Shown in pieces: positions 1 through 8,030 of a stretch of DNA of 64,000 bases. This stretch comes from Gymnodinialimonas sp. 202GB13-11 (lineage in GTDB: Bacteria > Pseudomonadota > Alphaproteobacteria > Rhodobacterales > Rhodobacteraceae): NCBI RefSeq assembly GCF_040932485.1, contig NZ_JBFRBH010000001.1, forward strand, positions 1,736,001-1,800,000, read 5' to 3'. The position numbers and the translations under genes were made by a program. The first letter of the stretch is position 1; each line of letters opens with the position of its first letter. A model generated the notes under the pieces. That model had not been told where the DNA came from, made no database searches, and saw only the letters and a program-made list of their open reading frames with translations.

Positions 1-1305
1 CAGACCAAGCAGGGTCACAACCACAGCCACACCTGTCCCAATGGGCGCGATGTTGGCCGCGGCAGCGGCACGGGCCTCGACCAATTGCTCTTCGGTCAGC
101 TCAACAGCACCGCCATCATCGCCGGCTTCTGCTTGAGCCGCGGTTTGGGCCACAGCCTCGTCCCAAGTCGATTGGCCGTGCAGGTCAATCATGGCAGCCG
201 CGCATTGATCGGACACGTTGGTCCGCAGGCTTGGGCCAGCCTCCCGTTCCGCATAGTCGGACACGGTGAAGGTCTGATTGCCTACGACCCCGCCCATGCC
301 GCCCACGACCATGGCGAGGATCAGCGCAACCGGTGCGAACAGGTACCAAAGCAGGGCTTCATTGCGGGTGACGACTTCGCCGCCCGACATCTCGCCCATT
401 TGCACCGGCGGGGCCGATGCGGGACGCACCAGTGCGAAGCCAAAGGCATAGGCGCCATAGAGGAAGGCTAGGAACAGACCCGGAAGCAGCGCTGCCTGGA
501 AGAGCGTGCCAACAGACAAGACCGCAGGCTCACCGAGGAAGGTCAGCGCATCGGAGCAGCCCACAAGCTGCGCCCGCGTCTCCTGCCCCGTAGCGTAGAG
601 GTCGCCCACGAGTGTGCCGAGCAGAACGATCACGATTGAAGGCGGGATAATCTGCCCGAGCGTGCCCGATGCAGCGATCACACCAGTGGCCAGTTCCGGC
701 GAATAGTTGTTCCGCAGCATGGTGGGCAGCGCGAGCAGACCCATGGTCACAACGGTTGCGCCCACGATGCCGGTGGAGGCCGCAAGGAACGCACCCACGA
801 TCACGATGGACACGGCCAGACCGCCGGGCAACGGGCCAAAGACGCGCGCCATGGTGGTCAGGAGATCTTCGGCAATGCGCGAGCGTTCCAGCGTGATGCC
901 CATCATGACGAACATCGCAACAGCCAGCAGCGTCTCAATCGATTGGCCCGCAATCACACGCTCGTTCATGCGGTTGACGATGAACGACAGGTTGCGATCC
1001 ATCGCCTGTTCCCAGCCGCCGGGGAACAGATGTTCCTCTATTCGCGGCAATTCCGGGTATCGGAAGACGGATATGGCATCCCTGGCCACGCCTTCCGCCA
1101 CAAGGGCAGAATACTCAGCCGAACTGGTATCAATCGCCTGGTGGATCAGCAGGCCAGCGCTGTCGAGCGCTGCGATGATCGCAAACGAGATGATCCCCGC
1201 CCCGCCGATGGAGAAGGCCACCGGAAAGCCGGTCATGATCCCGGCGAAGAGTGTCAGGAAGACGATGATCAGACCGATCTCGACCCCATCCAAACCAAAT
1301 AGCAT
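1..1305 (-). CDS. dctM: TRAP transporter large permease DctM (partial, 3' end off window)
   Basis: Large membrane subunit of a tripartite ATP-independent periplasmic transporter; it moves the substrate delivered by the binding protein using an ion gradient. Reading the minus strand from the ATG at 1305 gives a highly hydrophobic protein (starts MLFGLDGVEIGLIIVFLTL) with repeated transmembrane stretches and the family segments TGIVGATVVTMGLLALP and TLGQIIPPSIVIVLLGT. Two hydrophilic insertions (about residues 45-90 and 330-400) make it longer than the roughly 430-residue DctM core, as in the subgroup serving 2-oxo acids and related compounds. It runs off the left edge, so the C-terminus is not seen. 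It lies 48 bases downstream of dctQ in a P-Q-M operon. Confidence 0.92.
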   Translation of the reverse strand, partial: MLFGLDGVEIGLIIVFLTLFAGIMTGFPVAFSIGGAGIISFAIIAALDSAGLLIHQAIDTSSAEYSALVAEGVARDAISVFRYPELPRIEEHLFPGGWEQAMDRNLSFIVNRMNERVIAGQSIETLLAVAMFVMMGITLERSRIAEDLLTTMARVFGPLPGGLAVSIVIVGAFLAASTGIVGATVVTMGLLALPTMLRNNYSPELATGVIAASGTLGQIIPPSIVIVLLGTLVGDLYATGQETRAQLVGCSDALTFLGEPAVLSVGTLFQAALLPGLFLAFLYGAYAFGFALVRPASAPPVQMGEMSGGEVVTRNEALLWYLFAPVALILAMVVGGMGGVVGNQTFTVSDYAEREAGPSLRTNVSDQCAAAMIDLHGQSTWDEAVAQTAAQAEAGDDGGAVELTEEQLVEARAAAAANIAPIGTGVAVVVTLLGL

Positions 1306-1353
1306 GATGCTGTTCCCTTACTTAAGCCGCGCTAACGGCCCGCTTTGATTTGA

Positions 1354-2268
1354 TCAGGTCGAACCCGAATGGATTGCGTGTTCGATCTCTTCCGCTTCAT
1401 CGCCAAGGACGTCCTTGTCGACATGCTTGCCCTCGCTTTCGGGCCCTTCGAGCCATTCGAGATAGGAGCGCCAGAAGAAGGCCATCGCCTGCAGGAAGAC
1501 CAGTACACAGAAGGCGACCAGAAGGATCTTGAACAAGAAGTATGCATTGAAGCCGTTGGGGCTGAACCCGATGGTCTCGACGTTCCAGCGCAGCACGCGG
1601 GCCTGCATCAGCATCCGGTCCAGCTCAACCGAGGCAGACGGGCCAGGCACCACCAGATGGCGCCACATGAAGAACCAGGCGTACATGTAGGTCAGCACGA
1701 TGGCGGGCATCATGAAGACGATGGAGCCGAACATGTCGATCATGCGCTTAGTGCGGAATTTCACCGCCGAGTAGACAAGGTCCACGCGCACATGGCCGCC
1801 CTGCACGAACGTGTAGCTGACGCAAAGGCAGACGATGATGGCGTTGTAGAGCTTGAGCCCCTCACCCCACCAGCTGAGATCCTGAACGAACGCGGTGCCA
1901 AGTGGCCCAAGCTGGATCTCGGCCACTCGGAAGATGCGTTGCAGAAACACGATCATGACCTGCTGGAGCACCATGATCAGTCCGGCCCAAGCAGCCACAC
2001 GTCCCATGACGTTTGCAAAGGCCTCAAGCCCGCGCACACACCACCAAAGGATCTCGCGGTTCCAGGCCATGCCGAGCACCGTGATCACAAGGAAAAGGGT
2101 AAAGACGACGAAGAAGAACTCAACTGAGCCGCCGTAATAGATGAAACGCGCCAACGCTTCGGGGTTACTCCAGTTCAGCCAATCGCCCGGATTGGTGATG
2201 GCCAGAAACAGGTGATAGGGGGCCAATGCAAAATTCTGCAGCACCCAGACAATGAAGTTTTCTTCCAT
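1354..2268 (-). CDS. dctQ: TRAP transporter small permease DctQ (long type)
   Basis: Small membrane subunit that bridges the binding protein and DctM. The 304-residue product is longer than the usual 160-200 residues of DctQ; long forms accompany the extended DctM subgroup, as here. Several hydrophobic helices are visible (for example ILLVAFCVLVFLQAMAFFW near the C-terminus), followed by an acidic tail. The ATG at 2268 is preferred to a TTG six codons upstream because a GGGGGA ribosome-binding site sits about 10 bases before it and would overlap the TTG start. It is cotranscribed with dctP and dctM. Confidence 0.9.
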   Translation of the reverse strand: MEENFIVWVLQNFALAPYHLFLAITNPGDWLNWSNPEALARFIYYGGSVEFFFVVFTLFLVITVLGMAWNREILWWCVRGLEAFANVMGRVAAWAGLIMVLQQVMIVFLQRIFRVAEIQLGPLGTAFVQDLSWWGEGLKLYNAIIVCLCVSYTFVQGGHVRVDLVYSAVKFRTKRMIDMFGSIVFMMPAIVLTYMYAWFFMWRHLVVPGPSASVELDRMLMQARVLRWNVETIGFSPNGFNAYFLFKILLVAFCVLVFLQAMAFFWRSYLEWLEGPESEGKHVDKDVLGDEAEEIEHAIHSGST

Positions 2269-2403
2269 CTTTTGGATTTCCCCCAAACGACGCCAGCCCT
2301 GCTCCCTGTGCTGCCGTGTTTTCGTGAGTTGTATTTGAGCTTCGTCCGGCAGCCTTAGCCGGACGAAGCAAGGGCGACTTCGCGCCAGGTCAATGGGTTG
2401 CGA

Positions 2404-3492
2404 TTAGCCCGCGTTCACGCGGTTGCGCTGATCCATGTAGTTGCCATCGGCGAGGTCGAACCACGACGCCGACTCGGCCAGCGACCCGAAGTACGATTCG
2501 GCGATTTCCGCATAGATCGGATCACCCATGTTCTCTTCGCGAACTTCCGCTGCTGCGGCGCCGAAGGCGTTCCACACATCATCGGGGAATTCGCGGGTCT
2601 GAACACCGGCTTCCTGCAGACGGGCCAGCGCGGCACCGTTTTCAGCAAGCGTCAGCGACAGGTTGTCGGCATAGACAGCACGCGTCACGGTATCGACCAG
2701 CAGCTGCTGCTGCGGCGTCAGCGATTCAAACACGTCGTTGTTGAACGACAGCGTCAGAACCGAGCCCGGCTCGTGGAAGCCGGAGGTGTAGTAGAGGTTT
2801 GTGACTTCCTGGAAGCCCATCCGCTCGTCCGCGTAGGGGCCGATCCACTCCGCACCGTCGATCTGACCCGACGAGAGCGCCTGGTAGATTTCGCCGCCGG
2901 GGATGTTCTGGACCGAGGCGCCAAGGCGACCGAGCACCTGACCACCCTGACCGGGCATACGGAAGCGCAGACCCTGGAGGTCTTCTGCCGAGTTGATCTC
3001 GGTGTTGAACCAGCCGCCGGGCTGCATCGCGGTACAACCGCATGCGAACGAGCGCAGGTTGAACAGGGATGCGAGGTTGTTGTGATGCTCGTGACCACCG
3101 CGATGGTAATACCAGTTGGCGAATTCCTGACCGGTCATGCCGAAGGGCACGGAGGTAAAGAAGGCAAACGCCGGGTGCTGGTTGAGGAAGTAATAGTCTG
3201 CCGAGTGGTAGATGTCGGCCTGACCGGACGACACGGCGTCGAACACTTCGAACGCGCCCACAAGGGAGCCTGCGGGCATCTTCTGGATGGTCAGCTGACC
3301 GTCCGTCAGGGCCGTGATGCGGTCTGCGGCAAGCTGTGCCGCGTCGTCAAAGATCGCAAACCCGTCTGGCACCGAGGTGACCATGGTAAGGGTGCGGTTG
3401 CCCTGAGCGTAAAGTGGTGCGGCCAGCGTCGTGGACGCTGCTGCGGCTGCGCCGCCCACTGTGGAAGTGCGCAGGAATGAACGTCGATCCAT
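2404..3492 (-). CDS. TRAP transporter substrate-binding protein, TakP-like (2-oxo acids)
   Basis: Periplasmic binding protein of the DctP family, 362 residues. It begins MDRRSFLRTSTVGGAAAAA, a twin-arginine signal followed by an A-x-A type cleavage region (LAAPLYAQG). Segments such as GGWFNTEINSAEDLQGLRFR, GGEIYQALSSGQIDGAEW and GPYADE match the pattern of Rhodobacter TakP, which binds 2-oxo acids (pyruvate to 4-methyl-2-oxovalerate) with sodium. The start at 3492 has a GGGGAGGA site about 9 bases upstream; an in-frame upstream extension has none. Substrate assignment is by family resemblance. The operon is divergent from ilvB, whose enzyme uses pyruvate and 2-oxobutyrate, which fits a role in 2-oxo acid supply. 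Confidence 0.9.
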   Translation of the reverse strand: MDRRSFLRTSTVGGAAAAASTTLAAPLYAQGNRTLTMVTSVPDGFAIFDDAAQLAADRITALTDGQLTIQKMPAGSLVGAFEVFDAVSSGQADIYHSADYYFLNQHPAFAFFTSVPFGMTGQEFANWYYHRGGHEHHNNLASLFNLRSFACGCTAMQPGGWFNTEINSAEDLQGLRFRMPGQGGQVLGRLGASVQNIPGGEIYQALSSGQIDGAEWIGPYADERMGFQEVTNLYYTSGFHEPGSVLTLSFNNDVFESLTPQQQLLVDTVTRAVYADNLSLTLAENGAALARLQEAGVQTREFPDDVWNAFGAAAAEVREENMGDPIYAEIAESYFGSLAESASWFDLADGNYMDQRNRVNAG

Positions 3493-3785
3493 TGGTATTA
3501 TCCTCCCCGTTTGGATCCTCGCCGATGACCCCGCTTGGGTCACCGGTCGGTAGAAGTGGCCGCACGTTAGCGAAGGGAGGGGGTCTCGAAAACAGGTTTT
3601 CTTGTCTGAATGGCCACTTTTTGTAAAATTTTCTTACCAATCCCGGCAAAAACGGCGCTTATACACCTGAGATGGTTGTGTTTTGCGCTAACACAACTTT
3701 GAGGCAAGTAGTCGCCATTGGCCGGGTTTTCCGCCTATTTTTGAGGCACTTAGCGTATCAATTGCCGATCTTGAGCGAAACTATG

Positions 3786-3945
3786 TTGCGAATCCCCCGC
3801 GCCCTGAGTCGCATTATTTCGCAGCATCGGGCGCGTCGCATTCACTTGCCAATCCGTCGCAAACAAATGCCCTAGCGAGATTCGCAACTGAGCCGCGATT
3901 TGAAAGCTGCCCGCCACGTCAATGCCAGATGCCGTTCATTGCGCA
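3786..3945. promoter_or_regulatory. Cluster of TTGCG-type half-sites between the TRAP and ilv operons
   Basis: The 500-base gap between dctP and the ilv promoter has no convincing gene. It contains TTGCGAATC at 3786-3794 and its exact inverted copy GATTCGCAA at 3879-3887, an imperfect TTGC...GCAA pair at 3846-3862, and a perfect TTGCGCAA palindrome near 3940. The sequence around 3590-3800 is AT-richer than the flanks. These could be operator half-sites for a regulator of the TRAP operon or of ilv, but chance occurrence in a divergent promoter region cannot be excluded. Confidence 0.25.
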
Positions 3946-3993
3946 AGAGCCCGCGCAAACGACATTTTATTCACACCTACGGGCTTTTCCCTG

Positions 3994-4022
3994 TTGACGC
4001 CCGAAAACCCCCTTCATATCGT
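3994..4022 (+). promoter_or_regulatory. Sigma-70 type promoter of the ilv leader
   Basis: TTGACG at 3994-3999, a 17-base spacer, and TATCGT at 4017-4022. The predicted start at about 4029 lies some 23 bases upstream of the leader peptide ATG at 4052, so promoter, leader and attenuator are arranged as expected for an attenuated biosynthetic operon. Confidence 0.6.
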
Positions 4023-4051
4023 CCCGCCCACGCGAACACGAGGAAGCCCGC

Positions 4052-4102
4052 ATGTTGTCGGAAATTGTCGTACTTGTAGGAAACAGGCGCATGGGTCGGT
4101 AA
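4052..4102 (+). CDS. Branched-chain amino acid leader peptide (ilv attenuator)
   Basis: A 16-codon frame, MLSEIVVLVGNRRMGR, with a GAGGAA ribosome-binding site 7 bases upstream of the ATG. Six of its first nine residues are Ile, Val or Leu (L, I, V, V, L, V), the residues made by the pathway encoded downstream. This is the expected composition of a leader peptide on which ribosomes stall when charged Ile/Val/Leu tRNAs are scarce. Its codons 12-15 contain one arm of the antiterminator described in the next entry. No other function is expected for the peptide itself. Confidence 0.8.
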   Translation: MLSEIVVLVGNRRMGR

Positions 4103-4157
4103 CACCGGCATCCATATTGGAACCATGCGCCCCCGGATCACCACCGGGGGCTTTTTT
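4086..4157 (+). terminator. ilv transcription attenuator: antiterminator and rho-independent terminator
   Basis: The terminator stem is GCCCCCGG (4129-4136) with CCGGGGGC (4144-4151), a 7-base loop, and six T at 4152-4157. A competing 9-bp stem pairs GGCGCATGG (4086-4094, inside the leader peptide) with CCATGCGCC (4123-4131); it shares bases 4129-4131 with the terminator, so the two are mutually exclusive. A ribosome stalled on the Ile/Val/Leu codons (4064-4078) leaves the 4086 arm free and favours read-through; a ribosome reaching the stop at 4100 covers it and favours termination. The mechanism is inferred from the layout. Confidence 0.8.
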
Positions 4158-4202
4158 GTGTCGCAGCACTAAACCGAAGCGCGGATAAAGAGGACAAGCG
4201 CA

Positions 4203-5960
4203 ATGTCAGAGCAAATGACCGGAGCGAAAATGATCGTCGAAGCCCTGAAAGAACAGGGTGTCGACACGGTATTTGGCTATCCCGGTGGCGCTGTCCTACC
4301 GATTTATGACGAGATCTTTCAGCAGAACGCGATCCGCCACATTCTGGTGCGCCACGAACAAGGTGCGGTACATGCGGCCGAGGGTTATGCGCGGTCGACT
4401 GGCAAACCGGGTGTTGTTCTGGTGACCTCCGGTCCGGGCGCAACGAACGCAGTGACCGGCCTGACCGACGCTTTGATGGACTCGATCCCGATTGTTTGCC
4501 TGACGGGCCAGGTGCCGACATTCATGATCGGCTCGGACGCCTTTCAGGAGGCCGACACGGTTGGCATCACGCGTCCCTGCACCAAGATGAACTGGCTGGT
4601 GAAAGAGACCGACAAGCTGTCTGACACGATTCACCAAGCCTTTCATATTGCCACCGAAGGCCGGCCCGGCCCGGTTCTGGTCGATATTCCAAAGGACGTG
4701 CAATTCGCGACGGGCAGTTACACGACAAAACCCAAGGCGAAGGTCAGCCATTACCAGCCCAAGGTGAAGGGTTCGATCGAGATGATCACCGACCTTGTGC
4801 ACGCGATGGAAAAGGCCGAACGCCCGGTTTTCTACACAGGCGGCGGCGTCATCAACTCGGGCGACAAGGCAAGCGCTTTGTTGCGGGAGCTGGTGGAGGC
4901 CACGGGTTTCCCGATTACATCGACGCTGATGGGCTTGGGTGCCTACCCTGCCTCGGGCGACAAGTGGATCGGCATGCTGGGGATGCACGGCACGTACGAG
5001 GCCAATCTGGCGATGCACGGCTGCGATCTGATGATCAACATCGGCGCACGGTTCGATGATCGGATCACCGGGCGGATTGCCGATTTCAGCCCGAATAGCC
5101 GCAAGGCCCATATCGATATCGACCCGTCTTCCATCAATAAGGTGATCCATGCCGATTTCCCAATCATCGGCGATGTCGGCCATGTGCTGGAGGATATCCT
5201 AAAGGTGTGGAAGGCGCGCGGACGCAAAACGGCAAGCGCGGGCGTGCAGACATGGTGGCAGCAGATCGAGGCGTGGAAGGCCGTCCGCTGCTTGGACTAC
5301 ACTCAGGAAGGCAAGACCATCAAACCGCAATACGCGTTGGAGCGGTTGGAGGCGCTGACCAAGCATCGCAAGGATCGCTATATCTGCACAGAAGTGGGCC
5401 AGCACCAGATGTGGGCTGCGCAGTTCCTCGGCTTTGACGACCCGAACCGGTGGATGACCTCCGGTGGCCTCGGCACAATGGGCTATGGCTTCCCGGCCTC
5501 GGTCGGGGTGCAGGTCGCACACCCGGAGGCGTTGGTGATCAACGTCGCCGGTGAGGCAAGCTGGCTGATGAACATGCAGGAGATGGGCACTGCGGTGCAG
5601 TATCGCCTGCCAGTGAAACAGTTCATTTTGAATAACGAGCGGCTCGGAATGGTCCGCCAATGGCAGGAGTTGCTGCATGGCGAGCGTTATTCGGAAAGCT
5701 GGTCTGAAGCCCTGCCAGATTTTGTAAAGCTGGCCGAGGCATTCGGGGCGAAGGGTATCCTTTGCTCGGACCCGGACGATCTGGACGATGCGATCATGGA
5801 GATGCTCAACTACGAAGGGCCGGTGATCTTCGACTGTCTCGTTGAGAAGCACGAAAACTGCTTCCCGATGATCCCGTCGGGCAAGGCGCATAACGAGATG
5901 CTTCTAGGCGAGGCAGAGACGCAGGGTGTCATTGGCGATGCAGGCGGGGTTCTGGTTTAA
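4203..5960 (+). CDS. ilvB: Acetolactate synthase large (catalytic) subunit
   Basis: Thiamine-diphosphate enzyme condensing pyruvate with pyruvate or 2-oxobutyrate, the first common step of Ile/Val/Leu synthesis. The 585-residue length is normal. It shows the N-terminal segment FGYPGGAVLPIYD, the catalytic Glu region RHEQGAVHAAEGYARSTGK, the FAD-domain segment and the C-terminal ThDP site GGLGTMGYGFPASVGVQVA. The Mg/ThDP motif, usually G-D-G/A-S, reads GEASWLMN here, a conservative Asp-to-Glu change at the metal ligand. It is preceded by the leader-attenuator. The small subunit ilvN lies 2 kb downstream, separated by three other genes, which is unusual. Confidence 0.97.
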   Translation: MSEQMTGAKMIVEALKEQGVDTVFGYPGGAVLPIYDEIFQQNAIRHILVRHEQGAVHAAEGYARSTGKPGVVLVTSGPGATNAVTGLTDALMDSIPIVCLTGQVPTFMIGSDAFQEADTVGITRPCTKMNWLVKETDKLSDTIHQAFHIATEGRPGPVLVDIPKDVQFATGSYTTKPKAKVSHYQPKVKGSIEMITDLVHAMEKAERPVFYTGGGVINSGDKASALLRELVEATGFPITSTLMGLGAYPASGDKWIGMLGMHGTYEANLAMHGCDLMINIGARFDDRITGRIADFSPNSRKAHIDIDPSSINKVIHADFPIIGDVGHVLEDILKVWKARGRKTASAGVQTWWQQIEAWKAVRCLDYTQEGKTIKPQYALERLEALTKHRKDRYICTEVGQHQMWAAQFLGFDDPNRWMTSGGLGTMGYGFPASVGVQVAHPEALVINVAGEASWLMNMQEMGTAVQYRLPVKQFILNNERLGMVRQWQELLHGERYSESWSEALPDFVKLAEAFGAKGILCSDPDDLDDAIMEMLNYEGPVIFDCLVEKHENCFPMIPSGKAHNEMLLGEAETQGVIGDAGGVLV

Positions 5961-5969
5961 ACCCGCGCC

Positions 5970-6707
5970 ATGGACATTGACCTCAAGATTGTCGCCACCC
6001 GCCGCCCGGATCTTCTTGGGCGCACTCTGGAGTCATTTCTGACGGTCGGACTGCGTGAATTTCGTGTGGCATCCGCGACCATGAACCTCGACCCCGCGCT
6101 GGGGTCAGACGACGATGCTGAGGCGTGCCGGGCGATTTTGAGAAGCCATCTTCCCGAAGCAACGATTCACGACCCTCCAACGCCGTCGTTTGGAGGGGCC
6201 GTTAAGAGGTTGTGGATGGAAGCGGAGGACCGGCCGATCTTTCATCTTGAGGATGATTGGATTGCGCTTGCCCCGCTGCCATTGGACTATGTTCAGAAAG
6301 CTTTTGAGGACGGGTATGGCGCCGTCACACCCCTGTCAAAAGAACATGCGTGGACGAAGCGCGGTTATGAAGCCACCAGGATAAAGCGGATCAGGGTCCT
6401 GGGCGTGAAGGTTTGGAAGCACAATACAGGCGTTCATTCTTTTGGAACCTCACCGAAGTTCATCAAAGGCGCACTTGCCCGTCGCATGGGCGAGGTCATG
6501 AACCCAGACCTCGACCCTGAAAAGCAAATGGGCGGCGGGCAGATTGGCGAGGTCGTACAATCCTTTCGGTCCGTGTTCGTGACCCGCCCTCGGAAGCGCC
6601 CGATTATCGAGGATATCGGCCGCGATTGGCGCGCTGATAAAGGGATTGAGAAGCAAATCGTGGACGGGACCAGCAATTGGGTCAAGCAACAGGTGAACGA
6701 TGCGTGA
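5970..6707 (+). CDS. Glycosyltransferase-like protein
   Basis: A 245-residue cytoplasmic protein starting MDIDLKIVATRRPDLLGRTL, resembling the start of a family 2 (GT-A) glycosyltransferase. The segment IFHLEDDWI (around residue 90) looks like the acidic metal/nucleotide-sugar motif, and VWKHNTGVHSFGTSPKFIKG follows in the acceptor half. No membrane segment or signal peptide is visible. The start is 9 bases after ilvB and the 3' end overlaps the next gene by 8 bases. Base composition is slightly more AT-rich than ilvB. The acceptor is unknown; it could modify a protein or surface glycan. Its insertion inside the ilvB-ilvN operon has no obvious metabolic logic. Confidence 0.6.
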   Translation: MDIDLKIVATRRPDLLGRTLESFLTVGLREFRVASATMNLDPALGSDDDAEACRAILRSHLPEATIHDPPTPSFGGAVKRLWMEAEDRPIFHLEDDWIALAPLPLDYVQKAFEDGYGAVTPLSKEHAWTKRGYEATRIKRIRVLGVKVWKHNTGVHSFGTSPKFIKGALARRMGEVMNPDLDPEKQMGGGQIGEVVQSFRSVFVTRPRKRPIIEDIGRDWRADKGIEKQIVDGTSNWVKQQVNDA

Positions 6708-7329
6708 AATCAAAATCCATACGGAGTTCACTGCCCCCAAAGCCATGCGGCGTGGCCGGATTGGCAGCGTAGCACTGGCGCTGTGCTGCGCGACCCTTGC
6801 TGCTCCGGTCAACGCACAAGGTGCTGTCGATGCTTTGTTCGAATTGCTGTGCGGGCGCACGGTGCATTTCTATGACATTGGCGGCAACCAGATCGAATAT
6901 ACGGCTGGCGATGGCACGGCCTATCTTTGGTTCAACGGCATTGAGGACGTGATCGTGGGCACTTGGGGTGTTTACAGCGATGCCGAGGTGGCCGAGCGCA
7001 ACAATGATGGCTCAGGTGATATCGGGCGCGACGGTGGGCTTGATAGCTCGGACCTGTTCGAAACGCCGACCTTTGGCGCGCAGGTTTGCTACGAATATGC
7101 CCCCGGCGCGTTCGGGCCGCTGGACCCCGGCGGGTTCCATTGCTTCACGGAACAGCGTCTCTTCGAGACAGTCGTGCAAGGCGGCGTCTTTCCCGGCGAC
7201 CGCTATGGGCTGGCCGATGGCGAGCCACCTTTCCTTCTGCCTGAACATCCGTTTGTGGAGCTTGAAAGCTTTGACGCCGATTTCCCGCAGCTTCCGCCGG
7301 AACCGGCGTGCGGGGTCCCGCTCTCATGA
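6700..7329 (+). CDS. Predicted secreted protein, unknown function
   Basis: 209 residues. After about 20 charged residues comes a hydrophobic core (IGSVALALCCATLAAPVNA, then QG), a likely signal peptide with cleavage after NA-Q. The mature part is acidic, rich in Gly, Phe and Tyr, with several Cys (ELLCGRTVHF, GAQVCYEY, GGFHCFTEQ, PACGVP) that could form two disulphides. The start at 6700 has an AGGTGA site just upstream and overlaps the preceding stop by 8 bases; an ATG at 6745 would give a shorter signal peptide but has no ribosome-binding site. No family recognised. Confidence 0.65.
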   Translation: MREIKIHTEFTAPKAMRRGRIGSVALALCCATLAAPVNAQGAVDALFELLCGRTVHFYDIGGNQIEYTAGDGTAYLWFNGIEDVIVGTWGVYSDAEVAERNNDGSGDIGRDGGLDSSDLFETPTFGAQVCYEYAPGAFGPLDPGGFHCFTEQRLFETVVQGGVFPGDRYGLADGEPPFLLPEHPFVELESFDADFPQLPPEPACGVPLS

Positions 7330-7970
7330 TCCTGCGCGCGCTTGCCCTTTGCCTACTGACCGCCCTGCCCGTCACGGCGCAGGATTTTCGCGGGTTGCGA
7401 CCGGGGATGGATGCGTCCGTGTTGGGAGCGATTGGAGAACCGCTTGAGCTCTATTCATCACAAGATGGCACGCAGGCGACTTATCCATTGCCACATGGGC
7501 ACCGGTTGTTGGTCGATTATTCCCCAACCGGTACGATCGGTTTCGTTGCTAGTTTTGCTGGCCCAGATGCAGGGCCGGTCCCACAAAGCGATGGCCTTCG
7601 GGTTGGCGTGATGTCCTTGCGCGACGTACTGAGACGCCTTGGTCGACCGTCGGAGATCCTCTCCACGCGAGGGCTGGTATATGTCGAACCGCTCAGCGAA
7701 AGCCGTTTCTCGCTGGTCTTCGACATTGGAGACGATGCGGCCAGTACCCTTATTCTCGATTTCAACGCAGACCCCGCAAGCAACCGCCACGCCTCGGCTG
7801 AAGATCGTCTGGATGAATTGGGGAATGCCGTCTTCACAGCGGCCAGCCTTGTCTTGCGCGAAGGGCTGACCGAACTTCGACATCCCGATTTGTTTCCGGA
7901 TGGCCCCCGCACCGCGCCCATCCCCTTCCCGCTTTCCATCGACGAGGCGTTCCCCTCGCTGATCCCGTAA
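7326..7970 (+). CDS. Secreted protein, paralogue of the gene after ilvN
   Basis: 214 residues from an ATG that overlaps the previous stop (ATGA). It begins MILRALALCLLTALPVTA followed by QDFRG, a clear signal peptide. The start and middle resemble the protein at 8588-9172: both have A-Q-[DE]-F-R-G at the mature N-terminus and a D-G-L-x-x-G ... D-[VL]-x-x-R-[LF]-G block near residue 90. The function is unknown. It sits directly upstream of ilvN, so the ilvN gene is bracketed by this pair of related exported proteins. Confidence 0.7.
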   Translation: MILRALALCLLTALPVTAQDFRGLRPGMDASVLGAIGEPLELYSSQDGTQATYPLPHGHRLLVDYSPTGTIGFVASFAGPDAGPVPQSDGLRVGVMSLRDVLRRLGRPSEILSTRGLVYVEPLSESRFSLVFDIGDDAASTLILDFNADPASNRHASAEDRLDELGNAVFTAASLVLREGLTELRHPDLFPDGPRTAPIPFPLSIDEAFPSLIP

Positions 7971-8030
7971 CACTTGCCAATTCATGCGCGGCACGGCACA
8001 CCCGCCCGCGACGAACGGAGATACCCGCCC

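Noticed and set aside
3672-3875. Open frame of 67 codons in the TRAP-ilv gap
   Set aside because: No ribosome-binding site, unusual composition and no recognisable features; the region looks regulatory.
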